Below, in pieces: positions 1 through 35,690 of a DNA stretch of 64,000 bases. This DNA is from Hydractinia symbiolongicarpus. Taxonomy: Eukaryota > Cnidaria > Hydrozoa > Anthoathecata > Hydractiniidae. Position 1 is the stretch's first letter, and the number at the start of each line of letters is the position of its first letter. The position numbers were made by a program, and so were the translations under genes. The notes below the pieces were generated by a model. It ran no database searches. It was given only the letters and a program-made list of their open reading frames with translations, and was not told where the DNA came from. The DNA is taken from NCBI RefSeq assembly GCF_029227915.1, contig NC_079880.1, forward strand, positions 15,954,001-16,018,000, given 5' to 3'.

Positions 1-254
1 TTCTGAATTAGATATTCTGAATTGGACCTTCTGCCATATATCCAGTCAACAAGTTGATTCTCTAGTTGAAGATCCATTGGTTTAACACCTCCCCCTTCCA
101 GTCTTTTACTTTTAGCCTTTACCTTTCGATCGATAATTTTAGGCTTATTGTGTCTCCATTCTCTTATACGTTTAGCGGCAGCACCAAATTTCTTTGTAGC
201 TTTGTTATTGCTGTTAATTTCTGCGTAAGTTATGGCTTTCCTTTTTATTTCCAT
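1..254 (-). pseudogene. Pogo/CENP-B-like helix-turn-helix DNA-binding fragment, runs off the left edge
   Basis: A minus-strand reading frame is open from an ATG at 252-254 to the window edge, about 84 codons. It encodes a basic region with a helix-turn-helix look: AEINSNNKATKKFG, then AKRIREWR, then KRLEGGGVKPMDLQLENQL and VDWIYGRR. This order (Brinker/pogo-type HTH followed by a CENP-B-type HTH) is typical of pogo/Tigger transposases and of host proteins derived from them. Established knowledge: such domains bind DNA, often terminal repeats. Inference: this is the N-terminus of a transposase or a domesticated relative. The catalytic DDE part would lie left of the window, so activity cannot be judged. 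Confidence 0.5.
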
Positions 255-1519
255 TGTGAAGTTTTTACTTTTCTCTCCCTTGTGAGTTGTATTATCTTCA
301 GAGTTCCTCATTCTTATCCTTCAGTACAACATTTTTAGCAATAAAAAACTACTTTGTGTAGAATGTTTTGATTTTGAGCGCCGTTTTCAGATGTTTATTC
401 TAACATTGAATAATATGGGTCTCGACACACTCTCCCTACTTATGCTATTTTTACTTATCGGAAAATCAGAGCAAAATAAAAACTGGTGTTAGTAACTTGT
501 GAAATATTTTAAAACGAAACGTTGATGGTACAATAGCTATTTGTTCCGTTTATAAAAAAATATTTACCGTGTAGCAAGCCCATTACAGGTTAACAATTGT
601 GTTGTGTTTTTTGAAAAAAAATGGCTTGTGTTAACCCTTTCGCAACAGCAATTAAATCCATCTTATGCGAAGAAAGCGACTTCTGACCTACTTTACTTAA
701 ACTGTAATAGAAACTTAACCACTGAAGATATATCAACAAATGACCCCTCTTTTTTTTTAATATAACAAGACGTATGATATGCGCAAACAACCTGAGGAAT
801 AAAGTTTACAAAAAGCTCTCTATCAAATTGTGATTTTTGTTACGCAGTTAGACAAGACATATTTTGCTATTTAGATAGGTAATAATAGTTACGCACTACG
901 CAGTTATTTTCCAAAATAGATTTCTGAGATCTTCTTAAACGAAAAATTCCTTGAAATTTCATTTTTTGTTGGGTCATTCTTGGGTAAACTGACTGACAGG
1001 AAGAAGAAAGACCACAAGCCCCACCTAAAATTTGCAAAATTCAGTAATTCAGTAACCCCCCACCCCCCGCAAAAAAAAATTGGAAAATTTATGTTTTTTC
1101 AGAGTCTTTCCGAAATCATTATTTCTCTATGTTAACGTGTCATTAGCGTAGCGAAAAGAATTTCTTTCTCGTCATTATTTATATACGGTGGAGCGTCTCG
1201 TTTTTCTCTTACGTATTATTGTGGAAATTTTATCATTCGCAGACTACTTTCAAGGCATTTGGGGAGACCTTAATTCTCCCTACATTCACTGTTGAAAACT
1301 TTGATGGAAACACCTTTACTTTACCAGTTAGTTAAATAAAGCTTTTGAACACTTATCTTTTTAAAAATAAACAAGATGTAGGCACTATTTAAAATACACA
1401 GCTATGAAACATCCACAATGCGACCCAATTCTACACTTTCTGCTAACTAAAAATACAGCCTATTATTAATGGTTGAAAGTCACGCAATTGAAATGTTTAT
1501 GGTTTTAAACGGCATTAAG
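255..1519. other. No gene recognised
   Basis: AT-rich sequence with only short unconvincing open frames, homopolymer runs and a C-rich tract near 1057-1070. I see no exon with splice borders, no RNA gene and no recognisable transposon domain. Confidence 0.5.
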
Positions 1520-1865
1520 TTGACAAAAAATTAACATTTTGATTTTTACTATCCCGCTCAGCATATTTTTTTTGTTAACTGTGCCAAATTTTGTCGAAAT
1601 TAAAGTAGTTTTAATTTTTGGACTAATTTCGGCCTAAAATGACATTTAGATGGCAAAAAATCAAAATTTTGATATTACCAACATATTTGGCATACTTTTT
1701 TTGTTAACTTTGCCGAATTTTGACTAAAATAAAGTAGTTTTAATTTTTGGATCAATTTTGGCTTAAAATGACATTTAGGTGACAAAAATCAAAATTATGA
1801 TGTCACTATTATGTTCAGCATACTTTTTTTGTTAACTGTGCCAAATTTTGTCGAAAACAAATACC
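1520..1865. repeat. About 129-bp tandem repeat, 2.7 copies
   Basis: The phrase GTTAACTGTGCC or GTTAACTTTGCC, followed by an AATTTTG motif, recurs at 1574, 1703 and 1831, a period of 128-129 bp. Flanking words (GACATTTAGRTG, CAAAATTTTGAT) keep the same spacing. Copies are diverged by point changes, so this is an old tandem array. Confidence 0.8.
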
Positions 1866-1974
1866 AATTGTGGCCTGAAACGTCAGTTAGATGACTTCCA
1901 AGTCCTTAGAGAGTTTAGGTACAAAGTTTGAATCTGTGACGTTGCAATTGACCATTTGGGACATAATTGTTAGT

Positions 1975-2105
1975 TACGAGTTGGAAATCTATCCTCGCAG
2001 GCGAGATAGTAAAAAGAAAAAAAAAAAGTAAAAATAGTTCCCAAGAGGAGATTCGAACACACGACTACTCCCGTGTCAGTGCTCAGAGGGGAAAAAATTT
2101 CCATT
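1975..2105 (-). repeat. tRNA-like SINE fragment
   Basis: On the minus strand a tRNA-type B box (TGTTCGAATCTCC, at 2048-2060) is followed by an A/T-rich tail containing a long T run. The upstream part resembles an anticodon arm but no complete cloverleaf can be drawn. Most likely a diverged tRNA-derived SINE rather than a functional tRNA. Confidence 0.3.
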
Positions 2106-2819
2106 CTTGTAGAACAAATTTGCGTTTTATTATAATCTCACAAGCTTGTAATAAGGTTTCAAAGAATTAAAAAATAAAATTAAAAAATTTTAATTAGATG
2201 TCACGTGACCCAAAAAGTGAATGTTTTTTATGAAAAACCTGAAATTTTGACTTTGAATCAAAAAATATATTTGAAAGCAATTACTTCTCTTTCTCATTTT
2301 GTTACATGAAATAGACAAACTATATTTTAACACAGCAAAAAAAAAACAATTCAAGCAAAATCTTCACCAGAGCCTGAGAAACTTGGTGTAAAAACAAACA
2401 AAAAAAGGAAATAATAACTGGTAAGCAATTATCTTGTAAAAAGTCAATATCAACATAAAACTAGTAATAAAATGGCAATAAATGATTCAATATTCATAAA
2501 AGTTGTCTGGATGTAAACCCGAGGCTGAAGGACATTCACTGCAAGCATAAATCCTGGTCACAGCTCCGCCTTTATTAGTTGTTAATTTCCACGCGTAACA
2601 AACGCAACATCTCTTCTTTGACCTGTGTTTCTTGCCTCCAGCACCAACTGGCAATAAAGTTGGGAAATGCCTCCTGTGAGCCTTGAAACATCATCATTCA
2701 TTTGTTGTTGCGGTCACGCTGATTGGTGGCCATAAGCTTGATACACTGCATAAGGTAATCAATGAATGACAGCTGATCATTCCCAATAAGTTCAGCATAG
2801 CTTTTTGGGCATTCAAATA

Positions 2820-3459
2820 GCAGGAAATCTATTTCAAAGGTGGATAGAGTTTTAAAAAGGGCAAGGTCTCAGTCTAAAGTGGAATCCATTTCTTCTACGA
2901 AAAGAATTCATATGCAACATTGTAGACAATTACTAAAAAAGGTCTACAAGACGAAATGGAAATTGAATCCTTCCCACATGGAAGGTGTGTTTCAGTTTAG
3001 AAATGATACTGGATATAATTTAAGGTCATCAAGTGCTTTATTTAGACCTAGAATAAAATCTTCAAAATATGGGCTGCAAACATTTGGATATATAGCCTCC
3101 CAATTATGGAATTCTCTTCCTGATGAAATCAAATCTGCAGAGTCTTTGGTTAAATTCTGTAGAGTTATGGGCGAATTTTGTTCTTTCCAATGCAAATGTC
3201 GGATCTGTGCAGAATACATAATTAATTTAGGAATTATTTAATTTTTCGTTTAAACAGTCGATTTTAATTAGTCTTAATAGACTAACCATTTTCTCCAGTA
3301 GAGTCTTTCATGTTTTTCAGCCAAAAAGCTTCCGGATTGATTCTACTGGAGAAATGGTATTTTATTATTATATATTATTAGTTTTTTTTATTAGTATATT
3401 TTATTAGTATATTTTAAATCTTTTGTACATTATCGACTATAAATAAAGCAATCTATCTA

Positions 3460-3530
<71 letters not shown>

Positions 3531-3547
3531 GACTGTCTATCTATCTA
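2820..3547 (+). mobile_element. 5'-truncated CR1/L2-type LINE 3' end
   Basis: An open frame at 2840-3241 encodes the typical C-terminal tail of a CR1/L2-group reverse transcriptase: YNLRSSSALFRPR, KYGLQTFGYIASQLWNSLP, DEIKSAESLVKF, ending in a Cys-rich CKCRIC. About 200 bp of 3' UTR and a (TCTA/TCTG)n tail follow, as expected for this LINE group. It lies inside the piggyBac relic, in opposite orientation, and is 5'-truncated as in ordinary target-primed reverse transcription. Confidence 0.7.
3458..3547. repeat. (CTGT)n/(ATCT)n microsatellite, LINE tail
   Basis: About 90 bp of CTGT units bordered on both sides by ATCT units, directly after the LINE 3' UTR. It probably grew from the tetranucleotide tail of the LINE. 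Confidence 0.9.
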
Positions 3548-4353
3548 AAGCAGATTGAAGTATCAGGCGAAAGACAAGTTTCTTGTACCACTTGTATGTT
3601 TTACAAAGGGCTTGCACATTATGGAGTTTCTGATCAACACGGTCAACTTCGCCATGTGTTGATTGTAGGCCTTTATGATAGCGGGTTTGATGCTTTGATT
3701 TACATCTTTGTCGGCTTTTCCAGTGTCTGTCATAGCAGAGTAATGCAGCGTGGATAGCATGTAAACAAATTTCTTATTTTTGTTAGCCTTGTCCTGCTGG
3801 CACGGAACAAGCTTTTTTCTCTCTGTCTCACCATCAATTTTCATCAATTTCAGATTGATAGAAGAACGTAGTTCCTTTCTGACATATTGAACTTCAGCAG
3901 GATAACCCTTTCAACTTTTCTTTATGGTACTACAAAGGTAGGTCTTCATCTTCTTAAGGGTTCTAGCCAGGGAAGGTGGTGTGTAGAATTTGTCTGTGTA
4001 CAGCACGTGACATTTGCCAAAAAAGCAGCGCATTAGTTCCACAGGTAGACGATCTGTTGTCGTCATACTCTCCTAGTAGTTGTCTTCAGAGTAGTACATT
4101 CCCTTGCCGCAGTACACCAGTACGTCCAAAGTGATGTCGTTAGATGTTGTTAGCTCATACAACTTTATGCCAAAACATGCTCTTTTAGTTCTTATATATT
4201 GTCTAAAATGAACATGCCCTTTAAATAAGACAAGTGACTAATCAACACTGAGATTCTTCTCCCGTTTGTAGACTCTTTAAAATCGGTTGCAAATCAAATC
4301 TAAAAAGGGTCTCACCATGTGTAGTCTGTCACGTCGGGGTCATTGGGATCATA

Positions 4354-4877
4354 TGTGATGCTCTCTAGGAAAATCGACCACTTCTATTTTTAATTCATAA
4401 TTTTAAAACAATAAAATTCTGTATTTCGTATTTTTAAAAATATCGAATTTCGTATTTAAAAATATGAGTATTTTTTTAAAAAACGTATTTCGTATTTTTA
4501 AAAAATACGAATTCCGTATTTTTGAAAATAGGTGATAAAAAAACGTCCCGGTGAAGCTTTAAAGTTGCCGTATTTCATTCTAAAATGGTGAAAAACTGTC
4601 CCTGCGAAGCTTTAAAGCGGCCGTAATTCATTCTTAAATGATGAAAAACCGTCCATAAAACCGTCCAGATACGAAATTCTATATTTAAAAATAGAATTTC
4701 GTATTTTCTATTTTAAAAAATACGAAATACGAATACAAATACGAATTTTGTATTTTTTAAAATAGAAATGCGTATTTTTAAAAATATGAAATCCGTATTT
4801 TTTAATACGAAATTTTCGTATTTCATATTTTTTAAATACGAGAAGAGAAGTGGTCGTTTTTGCTAGAGAGCATCACA
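4354..4877. mobile_element. MITE family A, copy 1 (524 bp)
   Basis: The ends are inverted copies: TGTGATGCTCTCTAGG on the left and CTAGAGAGCATCACA on the right, each followed inward by a match to ATCGACCACTTCT (imperfect on the right). The interior is built from near-palindromic units of the type ATACGAAATTCGTAT. The element splits a piggyBac transposase frame, which proves it is an insertion. A TA dinucleotide flanks both ends. No coding capacity. Confidence 0.8.
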
Positions 4878-5619
4878 TATGTGCTATTGTCATTGAAATG
4901 CAGGAATTTAAGAATTAACTTGAACCTGTCGCGGGACATAATTTGCGCAAATGACAGCATTGCAGATAATTCCTGGTTTGACCAATAAAGATTTATGCTT
5001 GGTTTATGAACAATGCCCATCAAAATGGCTAAACCAATAAAAATTTGTAGCTCCTCCTTTGTCAAATCATACCACTGTTTCAGGTATTTGTTTTCTGCTT
5101 TATCAGGATTAGCATCTATAAATGGCTTTGCAAATCTGTTAGTCTCCCTTACGATTAGTTCATAAATCTCATCCGTTAGATAAAGTTGTAGAAAATCAAG
5201 CAGGTTACTATCAAGCAGCATGTGTACTGATATGGCGGAGTTTTCCTCAAAAGGAAAGTCTTGATTCAGTTCTTCTTTATCAACAACTGCAATGTTTTCC
5301 CAGATTACATCCCAGAGGTCCTCTCCATCAAGATCACCTTCCTACGTCCTCAGCCATCATCTGGTTGTCAACCAGCTTCACAAGGTCGCCCGGCTGCTCA
5401 GCCACCACCACGTACACAAACTCCTCGGCCACCACCACGTACACAAACTGCATGACCTCTTCGCAAAATGTTCGCAAGAGTCTCATCATTGCTACTCATG
5501 TTGGCAGCAAAAGCTTTGCTACTAACCTCATCAGAAGATTGTCCAGTTGATGAAGTTGAAGGCTCATCATCAGCATCTGAATAATCCACTGGAGGGGGAT
5601 GAATCACCGGCTCATCATA

Positions 5620-6690
5620 ATCATGGTTGTCTTGCGGCTCAGCAACGCTTATAGGCTCGATAAGTTCAACGGGCCATCACTTTTATCTTCTAACCACTAT
5701 CTGAGGCACCATCATCATTATCTGAGTCGATATCATCATTAAAAATAACATCAAAAATATATAAGCGGGATAGTCCCCAGTTGAATAACAACATTAGATC
5801 TGCTCCATTGTATTTATACAATTAGTATTTAATCTGTAACTATGGTTACTGTTAAACTTGTATATATTTAGGAGAACATTGTACGTGTTTATATAAGTTT
5901 TATATATGTATAAGTTCAGTATGATTTATACCTTGGTCAATCCATGTTATTGTATTTGTTCGAGTTGGTAACTTTTTCATCAAGAGTTAGTTAAGTTAAA
6001 AAAATATTTTAGCAAAAACAGTTTCCCTGTTGTATTTATTGACAATCATCGACAAAAAACATTTTCCTACACCTATTACTGACACTGTTGAAAAGAAAAG
6101 GATTATAATAGTTTTTCCGTTTTTTGGTCAACTATCTATAAACTAGATATTATATTTAAAATCTCTTGTAGATTAACATCTCTTTTCAGTTTTAAAGATA
6201 AAGTTCCGTCATCACTTATCTCATGCGTGGTATTGAAATTTTTGTGCAGTATCTGCAACGCTGCATACTATGGAGAAACATCATGCCACCTGAAGGCTCT
6301 TACGGTTAATCTGTGTTAACTAGTAACAGTGCTGTTACTGATCACTTACGGGTTTGGGAAAATCGACAATTATTGTTCGATGATTTCACTAATTTGGCTC
6401 ACAGAAATAAATATTTGACCTCGACTTAAAAGATAGCCTGCTCATTACCCATTTTCATAAGAAAAAATCAAAAAAATCACAAATGCAAAAAAATGTGCCA
6501 TAAAACGCTCGTCATAGCACGTCTAAATTACACTGCATGTGTAAATTGCAGCACAGGTATTAAAAAATATTCCAGACATAAACTGCATTTCATTGCGAAA
6601 CTGTTAATTTTTAACAATTTAACAACTGGGTAGAAGGCATCTCATAGTAAACTACATGCTATTTTCAAAATGAGCTGCAAAAAATTCTGT
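5620..6690. other. No confident gene
   Basis: AT-rich sequence left of the last TBL3-like exon found. Apart from the possible exon at 6136-6267 I see nothing supported. The next WD40 exons of the TBL3-like gene would be expected here or further left but were not found. Confidence 0.4.
6136..6267 (-). other. Possible terminal exon, unassigned
   Basis: On the minus strand an AG acceptor (6268-6269) is followed by 43 open codons ending in TAG at 6136. The translation (with LQILHKNFNTTHEISDDG and NLQEILNIISSL) looks like ordinary protein. It does not match the next expected TBL3 segment and its phase does not fit the previous TBL3 exon. It may be the last exon of another gene or chance. Confidence 0.2.
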
Positions 6691-6692
6691 AC

Positions 6693-29702
<23,010 letters not shown>

Positions 29703-29705
29703 CTG

Positions 29706-30700
29706 CAAATAAATAAACATTTAAAAAGAAGTGTATTTATGAATTGTGCTAGATGTACCATGCGAAAGTAGAGTCACAAATTAGATGATTCTATCAAAAT
29801 CTGTAATGATTACTTTTGTTTTTAAATGCAAATGGCGACCACAATGGAGGATAAAATAAAAGATATTTAGACTTTTAAAGGGTTTAAATGAATTTTGTAA
29901 AGTAATCAGACTAAGATATTACTACGTCTTCGTTTCACTTATAAAAGAACCACAATGCGCTACGTTGAAGAAGGCTTCTAAAAAGTTGGTGATAAACACT
30001 CCAATGCCTATAAGGGGAAGTTGGGAAAATTTTGTGGTACTAAAATCACTAAATATTTGGAACTAACTTTCACAGTAAGCATTTTTAAATAATTCATAGG
30101 AATAAACTTTTGCAGTTTATGATTTTAACAATACCTCATTCCATGAAACTAACAAGGCACAAAGACCTGCCCAGAACAAACATATATTTTAATTTTTAAG
30201 GAAAGAAACTTTCAACAAAACATGTTAATGAATAGAAGCATGGTAACAAGGTTCACTTTTTATTGATTAAATGATTATTCAAAGCGCGATCTTATTAGAC
30301 GTTAAAATCAAAATGGCAGATTTCTTTGATCGCTCATCGGTGTGTATTACTAGCGTTCGTATTGGATTATGAGTTTGGACAACTATATGACCGTTCACCT
30401 ATAAACGAGACAAGTTTGATAAAAACTTTATTCAATGAAAGAGATATGAAAAAATATGGTGGCCATCGTTCATAAATTTTGTATTTTGCCTGGGAAATAT
30501 TAACAGTTTTATAAAGACATTTTGTGTTTCTAATTTCCAGGTAAGGCTATTTTAGCCAATCTAAAAACCCCTGCAAAATCTCGAAAAAAATTTTCGCCTG
30601 CTGCGCTTCCTGCAGGGCATACAGCCACTTAAAAGAAACTCTGGATCAACCCCTGGGAACTAATACCCATCAAAAAATACCCATCACCAGTTTCCACATG
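29706..30700. other. Upstream of the TBL3-like gene, exon 1 not found
   Basis: The missing first exon of the TBL3-like gene should lie here or further right on the minus strand. No ATG with a suitable GT donor in the required phase is convincing. Several plus-strand ATGG words are present but none is supported as an exon. Confidence 0.3.
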
Positions 30701-30945
30701 CTCTTTATAAGAACTTGTGCAGTCTAATAAAATATTTTTCTCTTTATTATTATTATTATCCCAAATATTTATACAGGATATAGCGACTTCAGTGTTGGAA
30801 ACACTGTTAGAGTGGTCGTCTACAAATTTCGTAGGATATTTTATACGATTATATACGAATTTAATTGCTTTTAATTCGTATAAAAATCGTATAAAATTCG
30901 TATAGTGTTAAATAGTTATACAATTTTTAAAAAATCTAATACGAA

Positions 30946-31150
30946 TTTTATACGATTTTCATACGAATTGTCATACGAATTATATTCTCTTTTATACGAT
31001 TTTCATACGAATTGTCATACAAATTATATTCTCTTTTATACGATTTTCATACGAATTGTCATACGAATTATATTCTCTTTTATACGATTTTCATACTAAT
31101 TGTCATACGAATTATATTCTCTTTCATACGAATTGTCATTCGAATTATAT
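30946..31150. repeat. 44-bp minisatellite, about 4.7 copies
   Basis: Unit TTATACGATTTTCATACGAA continued by TTGTCATACGAATTATATTC. Copies are more than 90% alike by eye. It borders the 53-bp array that follows. Confidence 0.9.
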
Positions 31151-31365
31151 TTCATTTTTAAATTTTTAAAATGCGATCTTAAAAAACATTTCTCTCGCCG
31201 TTTTTCGTTTTTATACTTTTAAAATGCGATCTTAAAAAACATTTCTATCGCCGTTTTTCGTTTTTAAACTTTTAAAATGCGATCTAAAAAAACATTTCTA
31301 TCATCGTATTTCGTTTTAAAACTTTTGAAAATGCGATCTAAAAAAAACATTTCTATCGCCGCACA
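31150..31365. repeat. 53-bp minisatellite, about 4 copies
   Basis: Unit with AAAATGCGATCTTAAAAAAC, ATTTCTATCGCCG and TTTTTCGTTTTTAAAC. The same unit in inverse orientation forms the array at 46056-46415 inside a MITE. Confidence 0.9.
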
Positions 31366-31379
31366 TAGGTTTTGTTTTT

Positions 31380-34015
31380 ACAGACATAAAGAAAAAAATC
31401 CATTAAATTCGGACCTGCTATGGTTTCCAATTGTTTAGTCAAATAAAGAAATTATCTAAAAATTAAATCCATGATAAAATGTCTATTCCGCCTGTAAGTG
31501 CATATTTGCAGACTTGCTTTATCCGTGCTCCGTCAGCGTCCACCTCTGCATTAGTTAAGAACCGCATGCCTGAATTTCTTGGTAAGACCTGGTTACCATC
31601 GATGAAGGGGCCAGACAAAAGAGATTTATGTCTATGTAGTTCTTTTAACTAAGTCAGGAGTCTGTGAATTAGCTAGGATGGTCAGGTTTTGCTTGTGGAA
31701 TTTCTGAGATCTAAAAGTGTCCGACCAAGACGGAACTTTATCGGACGTTTTGTCTGACAAGTCTCCAAAATTATTTCAAAATGGATTTTATAGGTTGGTT
31801 TTGAAAACTCAATATTTATTTTTCAGGCGTGCGATTAACCACATGCTGAAACGATTTAGGCATGTACAGGCGTGCGCGTGCGATCGCACGCCTCTCCTGA
31901 AAAATGCTGTGAAGTTATTGCCCTAGGAATTAAAAATATGAGATATTGATAAAAAAAAATACGAAATCAAACAATGTATTTTAAAACAAAATGTGATAGC
32001 ATATTCTAGGCAAGATTGTGCTGAACGAAAGGACATAAAATGGAAGCACTGGAACTTGCTTTGACTTTGAGCGTTTTTTTTAATTGCATTAAAACAAACA
32101 AAAAATCAATAAACATTTTGTACCATAAGAAACTACATTTATTTAACTTTTATTAGTGATTTTTTACTTTCATGAGAGTAAAGACTTCTCAAGAAATTTT
32201 GGGATTACAACAATCATAGTAAAGACCTTACAGTGTTCTTAAAAAGTGTTAACCCAGTACTTTTTGTGTGTGCCCTGAATAACAAGATAGTCGAAGCTTA
32301 GTAACAAAGCATGTGAAGATTACAGTAACCAAATATTTATTTTGTAGTGGACAATCCCTTTAAAGATATAACTTACGTTGTTTTCATCATTGCTTTCATT
32401 CTTTGTTATTTTTATTATGTATAAAACTAAAATAAAGTAATTCTCACATAAAAACACAAATAATTTCTAAACATTCCAGATTCCATTAAGGAAAGGGAAA
32501 AAGTAAAGATGTGCAAAAACGATTAAAAGGCTAAAATACGCTGTCAGGTTAAACAGAAAAAAGGCACAGTAACATTGCAATATTTTTAGGTGGGTTAGTT
32601 TTTTTGGCTTGCTGTATATGTGACATTTCAAAAGCTACAATAAAAGGTGTGAGTGCGTAAGCAAACAAGAAAACCTAAAAAAGACGAAATGTGTCATCTT
32701 GTTATCACAACATTCTTACATATCAGGAAAACAACATGGCACAAATTCTTCAGTGTTTTTTTTTGTACAAATTTTATCCTAATAAGCGATAATTACATAG
32801 TCACTGCCATATTTGAAAAAACACCAAGTTGATTCGTACATATTTTATTTGTGACATCACACTGTGTACATATTATCTTCTTCTCAAAGTGGTTTAAATT
32901 CATTACAATCATCCCAATCAAGTGTCGAATCACTTTCGAGTTAAGAGTTCACAGCTTCTTATGCTGATGAAACATAAAATACGAAGGAAGAACTGAATAA
33001 AGTTGAGAAAATAAAAAGGGATGAAGATAAGTTCCAGTGGAATAATAATTTGCACTTGAATGTAAAAATTGCTTTGTTCTTCCAACCTTTCTCAAGACAA
33101 GCAAAAGATGTTAACATTCCTCTATTGTCTTTTTAACGTTTTTCTTTGGCTATGGTTGTAGAGTAAATTCTTATCTGTGTTTGGCGAATCTGAATCTTCA
33201 AAGACTGGGTGCAAAGCTATAAAAAGGAAACGAGATAAAAAGTAGCACACATCCAATACATCAACCATTAAACAAGTTTCAGGCCTCACCAGGAAGAAAA
33301 ATGCTGGAAATATTCGCGAAAAATATTAGACGCAACTTTGTAATCATAAAAGTAGTTACGTGGTTAAACAAAAGTCTAAAATTTATGACGATTTATAACA
33401 AAATTAGTTGCTTTTGCTACAATTGACAAGACGAAAAATTTCTTCGTAACACCCTCCTCCGTTATAAATATTATATATATTTAACACAGCAAGGCGAATG
33501 GAAGTCAATACCATTCCGGAATAAAAATAATATAAACAGGGTGGAGTACGCTTATCGTAACACCCTTTAAATATATCATTTTAATGCTCTGTAAGACTTT
33601 GAATACTACAAACTAAACTCTAGTCTGTATAAAGATTTTGTATTTACATTAAGATTTTCTTATAAGACTGCCGTAAAATACATTAAAAGAACACTGAATT
33701 TTTTATACAACTAATATATTATCTATTATCACGGGCGTCTTCCATGGTGCTTCATACTCAAACGTCGGTCTGAAAGCAAAGTTGCGTGTTTTGCTTGTAG
33801 TTTTGCAACATACCTGTTTTTTTTGCTTGTCATTTAAACCATTTTATTTCAAAAGCCACACAAATTCTAATTCAATTATTGGCATTAATCATTTATGTCA
33901 ATTGAGGAAGAAAAGAAAACTTAGAAAAAAATAGAAAATTTAAAAAATAGACAAATTAAATCATGCCTCGCTACGTATATTATTCCCCTAAACCTTCATT
34001 GAACAGAATATTTAT
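31380..34015. other. No gene recognised; short GC-rich palindrome at 31870-31905
   Basis: AT-rich sequence with no supported coding region. A short hyphenated palindrome (GCGTGCGATCGCACGC, at about 31878) sits in a block resembling the right end of the TIR element at 47134-48055. Short inverted words with AACACCCT near 33450 and 33565 are not assigned. Confidence 0.5.
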
Positions 34016-34019
34016 TTTG

Positions 34020-34145
34020 GTGTGCGATTAGCGCACACCAGAGGTACTTAGTGTTTTTTTTTGCCATGCGAAGATCGCACAGGAACATTCAAACATGACG
34101 TGTGTGGGCATGTAGGCGTGCGATCGCACACCATTCCTGACTGTT
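34020..34145. mobile_element. End fragment of the 922-bp TIR element family
   Basis: Contains TGTGTGGGCATGTAGGCG, GTGCGATCGCACACC and a CCTGACTG end, closely matching the right end of the element at 47134-48055 (GTGTGGGCGTGTGCG, AATCGCACGCGTC, TCCTGACCAGGCCTG). Confidence 0.5.
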
Positions 34146-34544
34146 TCGGCTGCAAGTATGCTACTTACTACTACTTTTACCATCTCTTAGTCAATTTCCA
34201 TGCATGCGCATTAACGATTTCCCTACTAGACATTGTCGATCTCACACTCAACTCAGTTTATTTTTCACCTGATGAGACTAAAATCTTGCCATTCCCATTC
34301 CAAAAAGAGACAAATGGTCCTGAAATTGAGGTTAAAAATCGCGGTAGATTTTGTAATTTACAACAACTCAAAGCAGTCATTTATCAAATTAATCATTAAT
34401 TATCAAAGGAGGACAATCCTTTACAACAGTCTTCTTTGTCACTACTTCACTTTATATATTTCAGATTGAAATGCATGGCTTATGCCATTAACTAATAGAG
34501 GTTTGAGTGGCAGAGTTCGTCAAGCCTGCGCTTCTTTGTGAAAG

Positions 34545-35690
34545 GATGATCATGGCGGATTGAAAGTGTGAAAAAATAAGCTGAGAGAGTTGTATGGTGT
34601 TACTGAAGACCAAGCCATGCTTAATACATACAAAAAGTTCGTGACATTTGAACGACCAAAGTCAATGACAATATCTGATTATGTTAATAAATTTAAACAG
34701 CTCAATCAAAAATTAAAAAGTTTTAACATTAACATTGAGCAAGTGCAAATTTACCAAAATCTACTTGTGATCTTATTAGAGTTACTGTTCCTTCCCTGAC
34801 ATATGATGATATGAAAAAGCAGATCAAGGCCAAATATTGGCTGTAAGCGATCAGTCGCCCAGTGATGATTTAAAGATAGAGAAGAGATAGACAGGAAAAC
34901 TTGTATGGGGAGAATCCCAACAGGAGTCGGAGTTATACATGTGGTTGTAGACGAAGATCTTGGTCGTAAAATTCGGAAACTGAATGAAATGCTATACTTG
35001 CAAATCCATCATGGATTTCATGAACAATTGCCCAGACCGACACTAAATCGAAACAACAGGAACAGGTACATGTTCAACTATTCACAAAAGTGTGGAGCAA
35101 TGTTTTATCGAGCAATGTTTTATAGAGCAAGTTGTGTCAGAATTTCTCAACTGTGCATTATTACATTTTGGTTGTTCTACTGGTTAGACTGTTAATGTAC
35201 TGGAGGGTCTAAGTTTGCAAGAAAGTGCAAGCTCAAAGTCATTCAAATAGTATAAAGGATGCAAATTGTAAGTTGGATTTTGTAGGTGATACCGTTAATA
35301 TGTAAAGACATTCCACTGCAACATACCTCAAACGGCCACTATTGTATTTTTTTAACACCAAAGCAAACAGTATTGTAACAAATACTGTTAGTACAAATAC
35401 TCCACAAGTAATATTCAGTGTGAATATACTATCGAAAAAGTGATTGGAAGAGAAGAAAAAAGTAGCTCTAAGCTGCACAAACAATTTGGACATCCCACTG
35501 ATCACAATAAGCTCAAGTCATTGCTAAACTAGAGACCCTTAGGCCTTGAGGTCAGCGCGACTGAGAACTTTAAATCTGTGAGTGAGAATTGTTCGTCCAG
35601 GAAAGTAAGAAAGAAAATTTTCTTCCGCTTCAAAATAGTAAAATATACCCACTATTCTCTGAATAACGATATTAGTTCAAATAACGTTTA
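34545..35690 (+). pseudogene. Retrotransposon gag-pol remnant (Copia/Gypsy-like)
   Basis: The plus strand shows, with several frame changes, a gag piece (YGVTEDQAMLNTYKKFVTFE, MTISDYVNKFKQLNQKLK), a degenerate CCHC-type zinc knuckle (CYTCKSIMDFMNNC) and a pre-integrase-like piece (KLHKQFGHPTDHNKLKSLL). Reverse transcriptase and integrase core are missing. It is an internally deleted, inactive polyprotein relic. The order gag, zinc knuckle, pre-integrase is seen directly; the exact clade is not. Confidence 0.55.

Larger units (their letters stand above)
2510..5610 (-). pseudogene. piggyBac-like transposase relic in three pieces
   Basis: Three minus-strand blocks follow piggyBac order. The N-terminal block (about 5610-4878) has an acidic, serine-rich leader, then ETNRFAKPF, a WYDLTKEELQIFIGLAI stretch and RDRFKLILKFLHFNDN. 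The middle block (about 4350-3550) has LLSTLHYS-type and KPAIIKAYNQHM motifs. The C-terminal block (about 2815-2510) has NSYA-type SYAELIGNDQLSFIDYL and a CxxC...CxxC zinc ribbon. Frameshifts and stops are frequent. The coding region is interrupted by a MITE (4354-4877) and a LINE 3' end (about 2820-3547). Established knowledge: piggyBac transposases cut and paste at TTAA sites using three Asp residues. The relic cannot be functional. I did not identify its terminal repeats. Confidence 0.7.

Noticed and set aside
5261-5550. Three overlapping plus-strand frames with Pro- or His-rich repeats
   Set aside because: They are antisense to the acidic/low-complexity leader of the piggyBac transposase.
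30309-30345. ATGGCAGATTTCTTTGATCG followed by GTGTG as a first exon on the plus strand
   Set aside because: No downstream partner exon was found; similar ATGG words with a GT nearby occur at 11303, 20957 and 29846 without support.
30946-31365. CRISPR-like array
   Set aside because: The repeats are contiguous minisatellites without unique spacers, in eukaryotic DNA.
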